Assembly (NCBI GenBank): GCA_002633005.1 | Contig: NMRA01000010.1 | Coordinates: forward strand, 361,280-425,279 | DNA: 64,000 bases | Origin: Phoronis australis | Taxonomy: Eukaryota > Phoronida > Phoronidae | Reading direction: 5' to 3' | Shown here: piece by piece, positions 34,701 to 44,900 of the stretch | Numbering within the stretch: position 1 is the stretch's first letter | Layout: every line of letters begins with the position of its first letter | Position numbers and translations under genes: made by a program | Notes under the pieces: generated by a model | What the model saw: the letters and a program-made list of their open reading frames with translations, nothing else | Databases searched by the model: none | Told to the model about the DNA's origin: nothing

Positions 34701-36172
34701 CACATTTTGCTGGAACAGCCCTAAGAGCTATCAAAAATAGGACTCGTGATTTAAAAAAAAATTGCTTTCCGAAAACGAAGTGACACTTTAGCAAAAGTGC
34801 AACATCATTTTTTATATCTTGAGCATTCGTCATGTTATGGATACCGATGTTTTGTTATCAATGTACCTTAATTCCTTTTGCTAAATTTTACTTAAAAGAC
34901 ATGGTCACGTGACCCAATTAATGGCAAAATAGCCAAAAACCAAATTATACACTCAAGCTTTCTACTTTCAGAAAATATATTCAATCATGGTTTTGTAGAT
35001 ATTTAGCTGGTCAATAAGTTGTGTCAATTATATTATCCATTAATCAAACCACATCAAGTTAGCCAGTTGGTTTTCAAATAAAAGTTAACAAAATTAATTT
35101 TCTTCTCTGACTTTTAAAATGACAAAATATTGGAGCACTGTTTTGACAGTTTTTTTAAGAATTTACAGATAATTCAATGGACAATTTCTGCTCCTCGTTT
35201 TCCTTCCCTCATGTTGTTTTCTGAGCTGGTCATTAACCATAGGTCATGTGATTTTCATGGATGTTGACAGTTTTGTAATAAAGAGACAACAATGCTTTCC
35301 CAATTTTGGACAGGTTAGACATTTTCTGCACCATTTGATGGCCATTTTTATGATACAAAAACACCATTAGGAGTGCACCATTTGCGTTGCAGTTGTTGGC
35401 GCATTTCAGTGCTCCACATTGCTGTTGTTTCATAAGAGATATACTGTACTGTACCAGAAAATGCGATCCCCTATCCGAGTACTGTAACCATGGCTACCAA
35501 CAGACAATATTTTGATGAATTGTGGGCATTCACAATAATGTTAGAAACCCTTGAAGATTGAAAAAAAGTGCAGTGTTTGGCAATTATTTTTGTCTGAAAT
35601 TGATGAGATTTTACGTTTCCAGAAAATGAAAAAGTGTTATTCTATCGATTTTTATACAAGATATTTCTGTTGGCACTTCGTTTAGATTTGAGATATTTTT
35701 CAGATATCAACAGGAAATGAAAATTGACCGTGAAATCGATGCAAAGATAATGAGCAGCAAGAGGCGAGCAAATGGAAAGAAAGTTTACCAGTTTCGTTGC
35801 GGCAAGTGTCACGAATTTGCCTGCATGTCGACAGATTTTCGAGTGTTGCAAGACTCCCACCACATGGTACCTGACGAGGACTTTATGCAACGAATTCAAT
35901 TAGTAGGTCATCCAAAACCAGTGGTGTATGGAGAAATAAATAAAATTGGAAAGATCTTTTGCAAAAAGTGCGCATACGATTGGGGAATTCAAATTCGGTA
36001 CAAGCAAGTGCTTTTCCCAGTTTTAAAAATAACCAGTTTTGCTTTGCTCGACGAGTATGATAATGCATTAGGCCACATAAAAAAATGGAAAGATTCACCA
36101 TTTTCTGTAGTTCCTTTTGGCCAAGAGGACTTACAGAAAAAAATCACCAATTTTGCAAACGCCATCAATTGA
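4615..36172 (+). CDS. RIG-I-like receptor (RLR), 3' part: HEL2i, HEL2 and C-terminal RNA-sensor domain; 7 exons
   Basis: Cytosolic viral-RNA sensor of the DExD/H-box RLR family (RIG-I, MDA5, LGP2). Joined exons are 4615-4710, 5150-5319, 6544-6682, 29911-30144, 31328-31495, 33536-33698 and 35704-36172. All junction phases match, giving 478 codons to a TGA. Residues 1-134 form the helical HEL2i insert ([28 protein letters not shown]). Residues 135-270 carry helicase domain 2: motif IV (GIVFVKTRA), motif V ([14 protein letters not shown]) and motif VI (MVQARGRARA). Residues 324-478 are the C-terminal domain, with zinc cysteine pairs CGKC (355/358) and CKKC (409/412) plus HPKP and DWGIQIRYK. The KTRA and HPKP stretches look closer to RIG-I/LGP2 than to MDA5, but orthology is not settled. 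HEL1 and any CARDs lie upstream of the window. Assignment to the family is from recognised motifs; no search was run. Confidence 0.93.
4773..4993 (-). mobile_element. tRNA-derived SINE, copy 1
   Basis: On the minus strand: CAGCGTGGCCTAGTTTGATG, TTTACTCGAGGTCATGG, CTAGACCCTTAAGTC, then ATCAGTGCAATGGGC and GGTACAACGTGTA. The same blocks in the same order recur at 33780-34010 and 62150-62335, defining one SINE family of about 220 bp. It sits in the RLR intron between exons a and b. Confidence 0.7.
5150..5319 (+). CDS. RLR exon b (HEL2i helices)
   Basis: Acceptor ACGTTTCAG, donor CAA/GTAAGT. It carries 56 codons after the shared glycine ([37 protein letters not shown]). The YTQW segment sits where RLRs have the conserved YEQW/YEQQ element of HEL2i. 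It ends in phase 0. Confidence 0.88.
6544..6682 (+). CDS. RLR exon c (HEL2i, CYNEAL helix)
   Basis: Acceptor TTTGTTTCAG, donor G/GTAGGT. Its 46 codons include [20 protein letters not shown], matching the RLR pattern K/R-YN-D/E-AL, and [10 protein letters not shown]. It ends in phase 1. The next exon in phase and homology is more than 23 kb away. Confidence 0.92.
7011..7054. other. Assembly gap (44 N)
   Basis: Run of N in the large RLR intron; its true size is unknown. Confidence 0.98.
8924..9042 (-). pseudogene. ASS1: Orphan internal exon of argininosuccinate synthase, in the RLR intron
   Basis: The minus strand reads [39 protein letters not shown], a close match to the conserved ISYEAGILE...LEIEFKKG block of argininosuccinate synthase (urea cycle / arginine synthesis). 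Splice sites are in place: acceptor TTCTCCATTAG/T and donor CGAG/GTACTG. The first T would complete the Ser codon of ISYEAG (AG/T), as in a real exon. The frame is intact. I found no neighbouring ASS1 exons on this strand within the intron, so it is an exon-sized fragment, or one exon of a nested gene split by insertions. It lies 114 bp outside the foldback element's left end. Confidence 0.75.
9156..9690. repeat. Left terminal inverted repeat of the giant element
   Basis: Matches the reverse complement of about 25680-26275 with scattered substitutions and a few indels (for example about 30 bp missing near 9553). It contains a perfect 24 bp palindrome at 9201-9224 (CTGAAATGTAAT followed by its reverse complement) and a ladder of GTAATATTAC / GTAATCTTAC / GATATTAC words at 9355-9490. 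Confidence 0.88.
15754..15910. mobile_element. Fragment of a MITE with GGGGGGCC termini
   Basis: CAGTGGTGGATTTAGAGGGG resembles the terminus at 4197. C-runs at 15870-15900 may be the other, degraded end. Likely truncated and inside the giant element. Confidence 0.4.
16401..17177. repeat. Duplicated segment B1 ending at single N (17178)
   Basis: 777 bp from ACTAGTTCGCGTCGTAGAAC to AAGATCAAATGT, immediately followed by N and then its near-identical copy. Unmerged contig overlap. Confidence 0.9.
17179..17961. repeat. Duplicated segment B2 starting after single N
   Basis: 783 bp copy of 16401-17177, starting exactly after the N; differences are scattered substitutions and a small AAATA insertion. 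Confidence 0.9.
18210..18238. repeat. Perfect GC-rich hairpin, 13 bp arms
   Basis: CAGCCGACCAGCT, spacer GGC, AGCTGGTCGGCTG. It opens a GC-rich island (18210-18360) with repeated GGTCGGCT words, in contrast to the AT-rich surroundings. Confidence 0.85.
22477..23435. repeat. Duplicated segment C1 within the 800 bp array
   Basis: Near-identical to 24071-25033; after TAATATTACGC at about 23435 the two copies diverge. Copy C2 starts right after the N at 24070, so this is probably an unmerged contig overlap, complicated by the tandem array. Confidence 0.8.
24071..25033. repeat. Duplicated segment C2 starting after single N (24070)
   Basis: Copy of 22477-23435 beginning GCATTCAGTTTTCACAAAAG exactly after the N. 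Confidence 0.8.
25680..26275. repeat. Right terminal inverted repeat of the giant element
   Basis: Inverted partner of 9156-9690, including the same 24 bp palindrome at 26207-26230, TTAAGGAGGGGGTCATGATC, and the GTAATATTAC ladder at 25920-26080, here with one extra palindrome word. Confidence 0.88.
29911..30144 (+). CDS. RLR exon d (HEL2, motif IV)
   Basis: Acceptor TTTCTGTCAG, donor AATG/GTACAT. It carries 77 codons, from [12 protein letters not shown] through [20 protein letters not shown] to [18 protein letters not shown] is helicase motif IV of the RIG-I type. The open frame continues 5' of this acceptor, but phase and family length favour 29911 as the exon start. Confidence 0.92.
31328..31495 (+). 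CDS. RLR exon e (HEL2, motif V)
   Basis: Acceptor GATTTTTCAG, donor AGAG/GTCAGT. Its 55 codons include [16 protein letters not shown], the motif V stretch [14 protein letters not shown] and NEIAMVQAR, the start of motif VI. It ends in phase 1, completed by GT of the next exon to give GRARA. Confidence 0.95.
31946..32118. repeat. 24 bp minisatellite, about 7 copies, in an RLR intron
   Basis: Unit CACCCACATACCCACCTCAT + TTTG (24 bp). 24 is a multiple of 3, which keeps several frames open on both strands and produces spurious repeat ORFs. Variation between copies: TGCACC/TGCTCC and CATTTTG/CATCTTG. Confidence 0.95.
33466..33524 (+). pseudogene. Partial tandem duplicate of RLR exon f, with its own acceptor
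   Basis: GATCTGTTGTCAG/GTAGAGCCAGG here repeats GATCTGTTATCAG/GTAGAGCCAGG exactly 70 bp downstream. Reading from this upstream acceptor gives [18 protein letters not shown] followed by TGA at 33522, compared with [16 protein letters not shown] in the true exon. Similarity fades after about 45 bases. If the site were spliced, it would end the receptor right after helicase motif VI and remove the C-terminal RNA-sensor domain. Confidence 0.75.
33536..33698 (+). CDS. RLR exon f (motif VI to pincer region)
   Basis: Acceptor GTTATCAG, donor GAGAA/GTAAGT. It carries 53 codons: [20 protein letters not shown], then [17 protein letters not shown] and QQEFKEKKE, which is the V-shaped pincer linking HEL2 to the C-terminal domain. 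It ends in phase 2. Confidence 0.95.
33780..34010 (+). mobile_element. tRNA-derived SINE, copy 2
   Basis: GTGTGACTTAGTGGGATAAG, TACTCAAGGTCATGGGTTCG (B box), TTAGACCCTTGGGTCTGG, GATCAGTACAATGGGC, TGGTACACTGTGTACC. Same family as 4773-4993 and 62150-62335. Confidence 0.7.
34158..34724. mobile_element. MITE with GGGCTGTTCCAG termini
   Basis: It starts TA-AGGGCTGTTCCAGTAAAA and ends ATTTTGCTGGAACAGCCC-TA, inverted termini of about 35 bp including G/C runs, with a possible TA target duplication. Length about 560 bp, no ORF of its own; the interior repeats ACCACCCGTAATTTTT. Lies in the last RLR intron. Confidence 0.8.
35704..36172 (+). CDS. RLR terminal exon (C-terminal RNA-sensor domain)
   Basis: Acceptor ATTTTTCAG; the first base completes a lysine codon, then 155 codons and a TGA at 36170-36172. 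The four zinc ligands are visible as CGKC and CKKC about 54 residues apart. [46 protein letters not shown] and [10 protein letters not shown] follow the RIG-I/LGP2 C-terminal domain order. This domain binds RNA 5' ends in vertebrate RIG-I. Confidence 0.95.
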
Positions 36173-38766
36173 TACTTCATTAGCAATTCGGAATTTCCTT
36201 TTATCATGGTACTATTTTCGCTCATTGAGACAAGGTAGTAATTATATTTTTATCCACAATGTTGCTAGGAATATTTTGACCTAATATCCCATCATCAATG
36301 TGTTCTAACGAGACACAGCCATCATACATACCAGCGTTATTAAAATTTTCTCATTTTCCCAAATTTAACTGCTGCAGTATTTGTCTCCTGTACTCATGTT
36401 GTATGTTTTCATCTTTGGGTGGAGTCACAATTACATTCTATACAGTAGTTGCAGCTAATGTGTTTTTTATCGGGTCGCTTCTAAGATGAGGAAATTTTAA
36501 TGAAGTTGACACAACTTTGTGAACTATCAGATTGCATTCATTCTTTTTAATGGAAGAGGTTACATTTGCTTGGTCTGAGACGGTCTATGAAGCTCTTAGT
36601 AAATGAAATTTTGATCAATAACTGTAATTTATTGTGTTCCATACAATCGGGTATTTAAAGCTACATCTCTGTAGCTGACGTAATTCGGTTTATTTCATTT
36701 TGCATGTAGGCTCATGTGTCTACTTCACTTATAGATGCAGACAGAACTGCATTATGTATGTCTTGAGGGAACGTTGGAGTTATGAGTTATTCATGTGTCC
36801 CATCTAAGAAGCAAACTTTTGATTGAGACCACCCACTGTTATAGATCAGTTCCTTACTCAGGTGGGAAGTGATTTCAGAATATGCAAAGAATTGACGGTG
36901 CTCGGCACATAAAATATACAGTGACAAGCCAACTTGTAGAGCTTGCTGTACGAATTATCAGAACTTTCAAAGCCTTGAAGTCACCCTAAATTTGATTATG
37001 GTACAAAAATGGAGACCAGTTACTTCCATAATTGTAAGTCGACAAAATCAAAATTTGTTTTTGTGACGGAAGTCTGGTTTGTTTAACATTTGACAGTTTT
37101 CAAAACTTGCTCCTCTGTTTTACTGAAACATGTCACATATAGGCGCATGCGCTACATTCCGGACATAGGCACAGCTCCACCTATCGGCACATAATCCTAC
37201 ATTACTTTATACATGCATGTACACTAAATGAGGTTCATGTAGTTGCTTCATAATACAGTAAAACTGTCAGACGTGCACAAGTTGGATTAGTCAGAACGGT
37301 TATTCTAATTCCTGCACTTAACCTATCAGAAAAGTTGGACTTTGCCTATCTCAGGTGAAGTCTCTCTGTCCTGTTGGATACATCTTATGCAAGTTTTACT
37401 GTAGTTGCAAACACAGTTTAAATGCGAGTGGTTTATTTAGAATTTGGAGCAGCAGTCGACTACACTTAAAAGTGTCATTAAATCCCTGCTTCCTGTCAAA
37501 AATCCAAGTTTGATTTAGGCTACTTACCGTAATTGATCTTGTCTTGATTCTTACTCAACTTACTGGTGATCAAGCCCCAGGAAAAAATAGTTCATATTTC
37601 TTTAGACTTGAAACTTTAGGAGCTTGGTCTTAAGAAATCATGATCTGTCAGATCAATTTGACCATATGAACAATCTGTGTACAAGGAAAATGAAGAATTT
37701 TGAGTAATCATTGTTTGTGAATGATAGAATCGACGTCGTGGAGAGGTTTAGTGAAGAATACAAATTTTCAGGCTTGCCTTGTAAAAACAATTAAATGTTT
37801 TTTGTAACATAATTAAGCATGCCAAACACTAGAAAGTGAAAAATAAAATATTTACAAACCAATGCAACCTACAAGGAGTGGGTGTTGGGCAATTTAGTTT
37901 ACCAGTCATTTTAACGCTGGTCTAGTCATTTTAGGCATTGCAATCAATAGACAAAACAATGGATTTTCTTGCATTTTGGACTTGTTCAGTTAAGTAGTAA
38001 CCAGGTCCGTGTAATGTAGTTATTGTGTGTAACCCATCTCTGTTATGTGATTCTCACGATGTCTCGAATGAAAGAAAGGGTTGGACTATTTATCATATAG
38101 TAGTAGTGTATTGTATTGTATTGTATTGTATTGTATTGTGTGTATCATAATATCGGGCTCGAATATTACACCAGTGTTATGGACTTTTCATTTTTCTTTT
38201 CATGGCAACAATCATTGTACAGTACATGACAAAATACCAAATCTCCATCACGATGGTTAATTATGTTAGCAGCAAAATTACTGTTAATGACTTGTGAGGA
38301 CACTTCCTGTCATGAGGGAAGGCTTTTTTGAAGATGAATTTTACTTCAATCTACTCTTCCGTCATGAGAATTGCATATAAGTTCATCTGTGTTGCGTATT
38401 CACTGACCCCTAACACATGGGCTGACTGCAACCACATTTAAAATACTATTTAAAGTCGTTAAATGTAAAATGAACATCGTATTCAATAGATGACTTCAAG
38501 AAAAGTTGCTGCCAATTTGCTCGGAAGCAGAATACAGACATTTTGAGATGAATTAACATTTTGCTTGAATGTTTATAAATCAAATACAGTTCAAAGAATG
38601 AAAGACCATCTTTTAGCCATGTACAAGGTTGAACAAATGCCTGCCTCCACCAAACACATGGAACTAGAAAGACAGGAAGTATCTTGACCAAATCATTTGG
38701 TCACAAAATTCTACTTTTTTTGTATGAGATGTTTACATTAAAAAATGGTCTAGATAAGACAGTTCA
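36173..38766. other. Convergent intergenic region between RLR and LYAR
   Basis: Holds the 3' UTRs of two tail-to-tail genes. An AATAAA at about 37842 could end the RLR transcript, but no site can be proven. A TATTG pentanucleotide microsatellite lies at 38108-38141. No other gene was seen. Confidence 0.6.
38108..38141. repeat. Microsatellite (TATTG)n
   Basis: About six uninterrupted copies of the pentanucleotide after TAGTAGTAGTG. Confidence 0.95.
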
Positions 38767-38901
38767 CTATTTACTGAACGAAACGCGCTCCTTTTGTACT
38801 TTGAACATAGGACTCTTATTAATCTTCTTCTCGTACTTGGCCCAGATCTTCTCTTCAGTCTTACCTTGACCTTGACATGTTGCTAGATAATGGGAGAGTA
38901 C
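38767..38901 (-). CDS. LYAR: LYAR exon 8 (terminal coding exon)
   Basis: Acceptor CTTCCATCACAG; 44 codons VLSHYLATCQGQG, KTEEKIWAKYEKKINKSPMF, KVQKERVSFSK, then TAG at 38767-38769. It continues exon 7 in phase and mirrors the vertebrate LYAR C-terminus (VLAQY..., FNKKISKNPTFK). Confidence 0.93.
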   Translation of the reverse strand, partial: VLSHYLATCQGQGKTEEKIWAKYEKKINKSPMFKVQKERVSFSK

Positions 38902-41900
38902 CTGTGATGGAAGACGGACTGTGAGAGAACACCACGCGCAGACAAGTAGCTATGGATGAAACACCACATCACATGGTAACCGCCACCGCTTCTGGTCTAT
39001 TTCCAGTCAATGGATATTTGAAGACACAGAGAGTTTCCGTGTCCCAATTTCTAAAGACTGTCCCAAATTGGAGAATTTTTAATTTGCTACCTTTTTACTT
39101 CATCTCTAGCCAAGAGTTGTTTGGGCAAATCAGATGGTCCTGATGTATTGAATTTTCTTAGAGTATAATATCACATCTTCCAAAGCAATCAATATTTTCA
39201 GAAGTATAGTGACAAAGAATTGTTATGCCAGGTCGCCCTCCTCCGTATCAAGAGTACTTCTCAAATTATTCTCCCTTATGGGCGATTTCCAAACATCAAT
39301 TCACGGTGAGAAATTTCAAAAGCAAACGTCACCCGTAAAATCACTCTACTCGGGGTACAATTTGAAAAGAGATGGTCAAAGGCAGTGACAAACTTAAAAT
39401 GTTCATAATCACGATTAATCCTAAATCGATAACACAATAGCTTCTCACATAGTTGAAAAGTTACAACATCCTTTACTTAATATAATGTCGGTCAAATTTC
39501 ACTTATTTCATCTCAAAAGTTCGAAGCTAAGTGCACGGCAAACACGTTGATATGGTTACAGAGAACTTGGGTTGTGACGAACATTATAGAAATATCCAGG
39601 GACATGCTTATCACTGCCTTTGACCATCTCTTTTCAATTTAAAACAAAAATAATTGTCAAAATAACAATTTTTCAATTTTTAAAACAGTACCAATGTTAC
39701 CAAAATTTTGTTTTCTGGAAGCAAATCATACATGTGAGTAAGTAAAGTCATTCTAAGAGTTAAGTTTTGAATTATTTTTATTGAGAAATTTGACATTGAA
39801 CTAAATTTCTACATGCCCGATAAAATATGTCCAGAATTAGAAAGAATTCCCATCAAACAGCACACTTCCGTTCACACTTGAGTGTTGCTTCAAACAAGAC
39901 AAGTTCCCTAGAAGATGTGTCGCATTAAAACCGTGAATACTTAAATTTGTAACAAGCGCTACCCAGTGGTTTCCTGGAAAACTGTGTGTATATTACAATC
40001 AAGAAAAAAAAATTGTAAGTAAATTGCAGTTTTAAAGAAAACACTACAACTGAACATATAATAGCTCTAGTAATTCCAAACATTATGCTATCTTTATTTC
40101 CAAAATAAACGAATAATAAAAACTGTGCCTTGTTTCTTTAGGGAAATGATGAAATATTTCCATACTCATTTACATAAAAATAGTCTCGAAAAATGAGATT
40201 TTAGTGAGATTGCAATGGTAACTGGTTCTTGGATAGTTTCCAGCACACTGGACGACTCGGAGTTGTTTGTAAATCAGTTACTTCTTTTTCATATTGATTT
40301 CACAAATTAACGAGACTATGCATCTTTATCATACAGTACCTTTTTCCGTACTTTTTTCAATGCCATTTCCCCACCAGCCGACCGGAGTATTGCACACACC
40401 ACTTGTTCCCAATCAAACTTTTTACTAGTTTTCTTCTCTGTGCAATCGTTATCCAAAGTTTCATTGAGTCGGCAAATGGTTACGTCTGTAATCAAACAAC
40501 TTACAGTGACTGTAATATTTCACCGTACAACATGAAAATAAACAAAAAAAATTTGCTATCACAACAAATTTACAAGTTCTACTAAATGCATATTCAGAGG
40601 CCCAGAAATCTACTTCAAGTTAGAGGCTATGTAAAACAACAAAACACCTGTACAGAACTCCATTCAAGACATAACAAAGTCTTGGACAGCAAGTGTTCCA
40701 GTTGTGTAGGACCTTAACCACATGTCATTTGGTCAAATACCTACAAAACTAAAAGAAATTAAGTCAGTAAAATTAGGGTATTTTCTGAGAGTAGAATGCC
40801 TGTACACGTTGACTTTTCTTTATATCAGGCTGTCATTAATTGGGTCAAGCCAACGACCATTTCTTTTTACTAAAATTAAGCAAAAAGACATATACAAGTT
40901 CATAAAAAACAGCAGTATTGATAACATGTTCAAACTTCATTCGATATAATTGTTCAAGATTAAATTAGGGGGCATGGCGTCAGACAAATCACAACCATCC
41001 ATTAAGGAGTTTTGGAGGCACAGCAGTGGATGTCAGAGAGATGCACAGACATAGAGAATAGTCTTAGATTTATGACATGGGCAAAACCTCTTGGATTTTG
41101 ACAACATTTCCAAGAGGTTTTGCCCATATCATGAATGTGAGACTAGTGTAGCACTTGCTTTCTTACATGAACCATAAAAACAATCTTTTTTGCTGAAAAT
41201 CTCGACGTGTCTTAAACTTTCAACCACACAACGCAACTTTTATAAAAACAAGCTTGCACAATCTAAAGTAATCATATACTTTTTGTTAATACGTTTATTT
41301 TAAGCTTGTAAATTGCATTCAACTTTCGTAGCAAACATTCAAGTTAGAACCTAATAAATAGTCTTTGAAGTTGTAATATTAAAACTTTAAAATATTTATA
41401 AATAGCAGTCAGCAATTCTTCCCCATGCGTAAGCACTGAATTGACCTTGAGACAGCAGTTAGACAGTTTTGCCGAGTTGAAGCTCGTCTTCATTTGAATG
41501 AACGTGGATATGCCTCAGATGGGTCCATTTAAGTTGTCTGCATGTCCTTCCTACTGGAAGTACATACAGTTGCAACACCCAATTTGTCAATCATAGCCTT
41601 GTCACCTTCTCGGAATTCTGGCATTGTGTGGTTGTTGCGCGTTTGGTTTAGTTTTGCAGACGATAAATGTAAGGCGTATGGATTTCTACTTTGCACTACT
41701 TTGTGACTCGCTCATGCAATATCAAAAAAAATTACGTACTCGGTGTTATTAACCAATCGTGTCGTAACACATTCCACATCAAGTGAGAAATGACAGTATA
41801 ATGTGCACACACACGCAAATATATAAACTACCTATAACTTTGTATTTAGTTGCAAAAATGAGTACCCTTATCATCTGCCAACTTCTTTTTCTTGGCATCT

Positions 41901-44900
41901 GTTCCGTTACTGCAGCCCACACCATTTGTGCCACCGTCCTCACTTTCAGCTCTTTTACGCTTTTTTTTCTTTGATTTGCCAAAACAGTCTGCATTAAGGG
42001 CCTCTGGTTGCACACTTTCATCTTCTTTGCTGGTTGCCACGACAACTGTATTCGCTTTATCTTTTTTCTCCAGTTTCTTAGACTTTCGCTGTCTTTCTTC
42101 TTTTCGCTCTCGTTTATTTTTTATTGTTTCTGCAGTAAAAAAAAGTAATTTAACAGAAGATGAACTTTAAGAATACACTGTCAAAGTAGTAAGTGTTTGT
42201 ACAGTCAGCAATGTCATAGAAAATGCAAATGTTAGTTAAAAGTTTTCCAGACTACCGAAAAAAGTAATGGCGTATTTCTGTGGACTGAAATTTCTCTAAA
42301 TATTTTCTCTCAGTTTAGTAAAATAGAAACTTAAAGCTTGGGTAATTAAATTACATAGTTCGGAATTTTGGTTGTTCAAAATTCAAAATCAAATGCAGCA
42401 AATTTTGGGCCTGCAATGGGGGCTTAAACTCATGACCTCAAGGTAGTGAGTTTCACACTCCACCAGTAAGTGTGCACTTCACCTACTGCACAGTTTCTAT
42501 AGTACAGCTAACACATCTGACATCAACAGCAGTCAGAAGCGTTAAAAGCACGGTAAAAATACATTTCCATGCAACCTTTTAATGATAAGAGTTATAAATC
42601 ACAATACAAGACAATAATTAGAACAAAGTGAAGTTTGCAATCTGAAACTCATCCACCAACTTCTTTCATTTGAGTTGAAAGTTGGCAATTTTTGCCGTTC
42701 GAAACTGCATAGTTGGCAGAGAGTAAGTCCGATCAGAAGCCATGCTGCAAGTACTAACTGGCCAATGAAATGCCATCAACAGTGTCACACCATAAGTCAT
42801 GTGATTGGAAGAGAGCAGANAACCACACAACGCAACTTTTATAAAAATAAGCTTGCGCAATCTAAAGTAATCACTTACTTTTTGTTAATACGTTTATTTT
42901 AAGCTTGTAAATTGCATTCAGCTTTCGTAGCAAACATTCAAGTTAGAACCTAATAAATAGTCTTTGAAGTTGTAATATTAAAACTTTAAAATATTTATAA
43001 ATAGCAGTCAGCAATTCTTCCCCACGCGTAAGCACTGAATTGACCTTGAGACAGCAGTTAGACAGTCTTGCTGTGTTGAAGCTCGTCTTCATTTGAATGA
43101 ACGTGGATATGCCTCAGATGGGTCCGTTTAAATTGTCTGCATGTCCTTCCTACTGGAAGTACATACAGTTGCAACACCCAATTTGTCAATCATAGCCTTG
43201 TCACCTTCTCGGAATTCTGGCATTGTTTGGTTGGTGCGCGTTTGGTTGTTTTAGTTTTGCAGACAATAAATGTGAGGCGTATGGATTTCTACTTAGCACT
43301 ACTTTGTGACTCGCCCATGCAATATCAAAAAAATTACGTACTTGGTGTTATTAACCAATCGTGTCATAACACATTCCACACCAAGTGAGAAATGACAGTA
43401 TAATGTGCACACACACCCAAATATATAAACTACCTATAACTTTTTATTTAGTTGCAAAAATGAGTACCCTTATCATCTGCCAACTTCTTTTTCTTGGCAT
43501 CTGTTCCATTACTGCAGCCCAGACCATTTGTGCCACCGTCCTCACTTTCAGCTCTTTTACGCTTTTTTTTCTTTGATTTGCCAAAACAGTCTGCATTAAG
43601 GGCCTCTGGTTGCACATTTTCATCTTCTTTGCTGGTTGCCACGACAACTGTATTCGCTTTATCTTTTTTCTCCAGTTTCTTAGACTTTCGCTGTCTTTCT
43701 TCTTTTCGCTCTCGTTTATTTTTTATTGTTTCTGCAGTAAAAAAAAGTAATTTAACAGAAGATGAACTTTAAGAATACATTGTCAAAGTAGTAAGTGTTT
43801 GTACAGTCAGCAATGTCATAGAAAATGTAAATGTTAGCTTGAAATTAAAAGTTTTCCAAGCAATGACTACCGATAAAAGTAATGGCGTATTTCTGTGGAC
43901 TGAAATTTCTCTAATTATTTTCTCTCAGTTTAGTAAAAGAGAAACTTAAAGCTTGGGTAATTAAATTACATAGTTCGGAATTTTGGTTGTTCAAAATTCA
44001 AAATCAAATCCAGCAAATTTTGGGCCTGCAATGGGGGCTTAAACTCATGACCTCAAGGTAGTGAGTTTCACACTCCACCAGCATAAGTGTGCACTTCACC
44101 TACTGCACAGTTTCTTTAGAACAGCTAACACACCTGACATCAACAGCTGTCAGAAGCGTTAAAAGCACGGTAAAGATATATTCCATACAACTTTTTAATG
44201 ATAAGAGTTATAAACCACAATACAAGACGATAATTAGAACAAAGTGAAGTTTGCAATCTGAAACTCATCCACCAACTTCTTTCATTTGAGTTGAAAGTTG
44301 GCAAGTTTTGCTGTTCAAAACTGCATAGTTGGCAGAGAGTAAGTCCGATCAGAAGTCATGCAGCAAGTACTAACTGGCCAATCATAAGTTATGTGATTGG
44401 CAGACAGCAGATTAGATGCATGATTAATATAACAAAATGACAGATCATGGGTCTGATGATTGTTCACATATTATTTTTCAAGACAACAGACTGAGAATCC
44501 AACCTGACTTCTGATCAAATTGCATGTGAATGCTGAGAAAGTTAAAAGTTAAAACATACCAGAACAGTTCTCTTTTTTACCATCACTGTCGTCTGATGGC
44601 TCTTTTGCGTCCCTGTTAAGAGCATTCGTAGACGTTTCCTAAAATAAGTACCATGCACAAGATTTGAACTTATGAAGAATACATAAAATGAGTGTCATCA
44701 ACACAATGCATGTCACACAGACGACCGCCTGGTCAATGTGTTGACAGGCGATCCTACCTGTTTACTCATATTTATGATGAACTGGCTGGTTGACCCATAT
44801 CCCACAGTCCTGAGGATGTGACAGCCCAGACAGTCTATCAAGATGTTACTCGAGCAGTTCACAATGTCTTCACATGCACCTTACCTTTTCAGCTGCCATT

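Noticed and set aside
41846-42040. LYAR ending with GTHFCN after exon 6
   Set aside because: Splicing at AAGG/GTACTC to 40340-40485 restores the conserved LYAR C-terminus in phase, so the stop is intronic.
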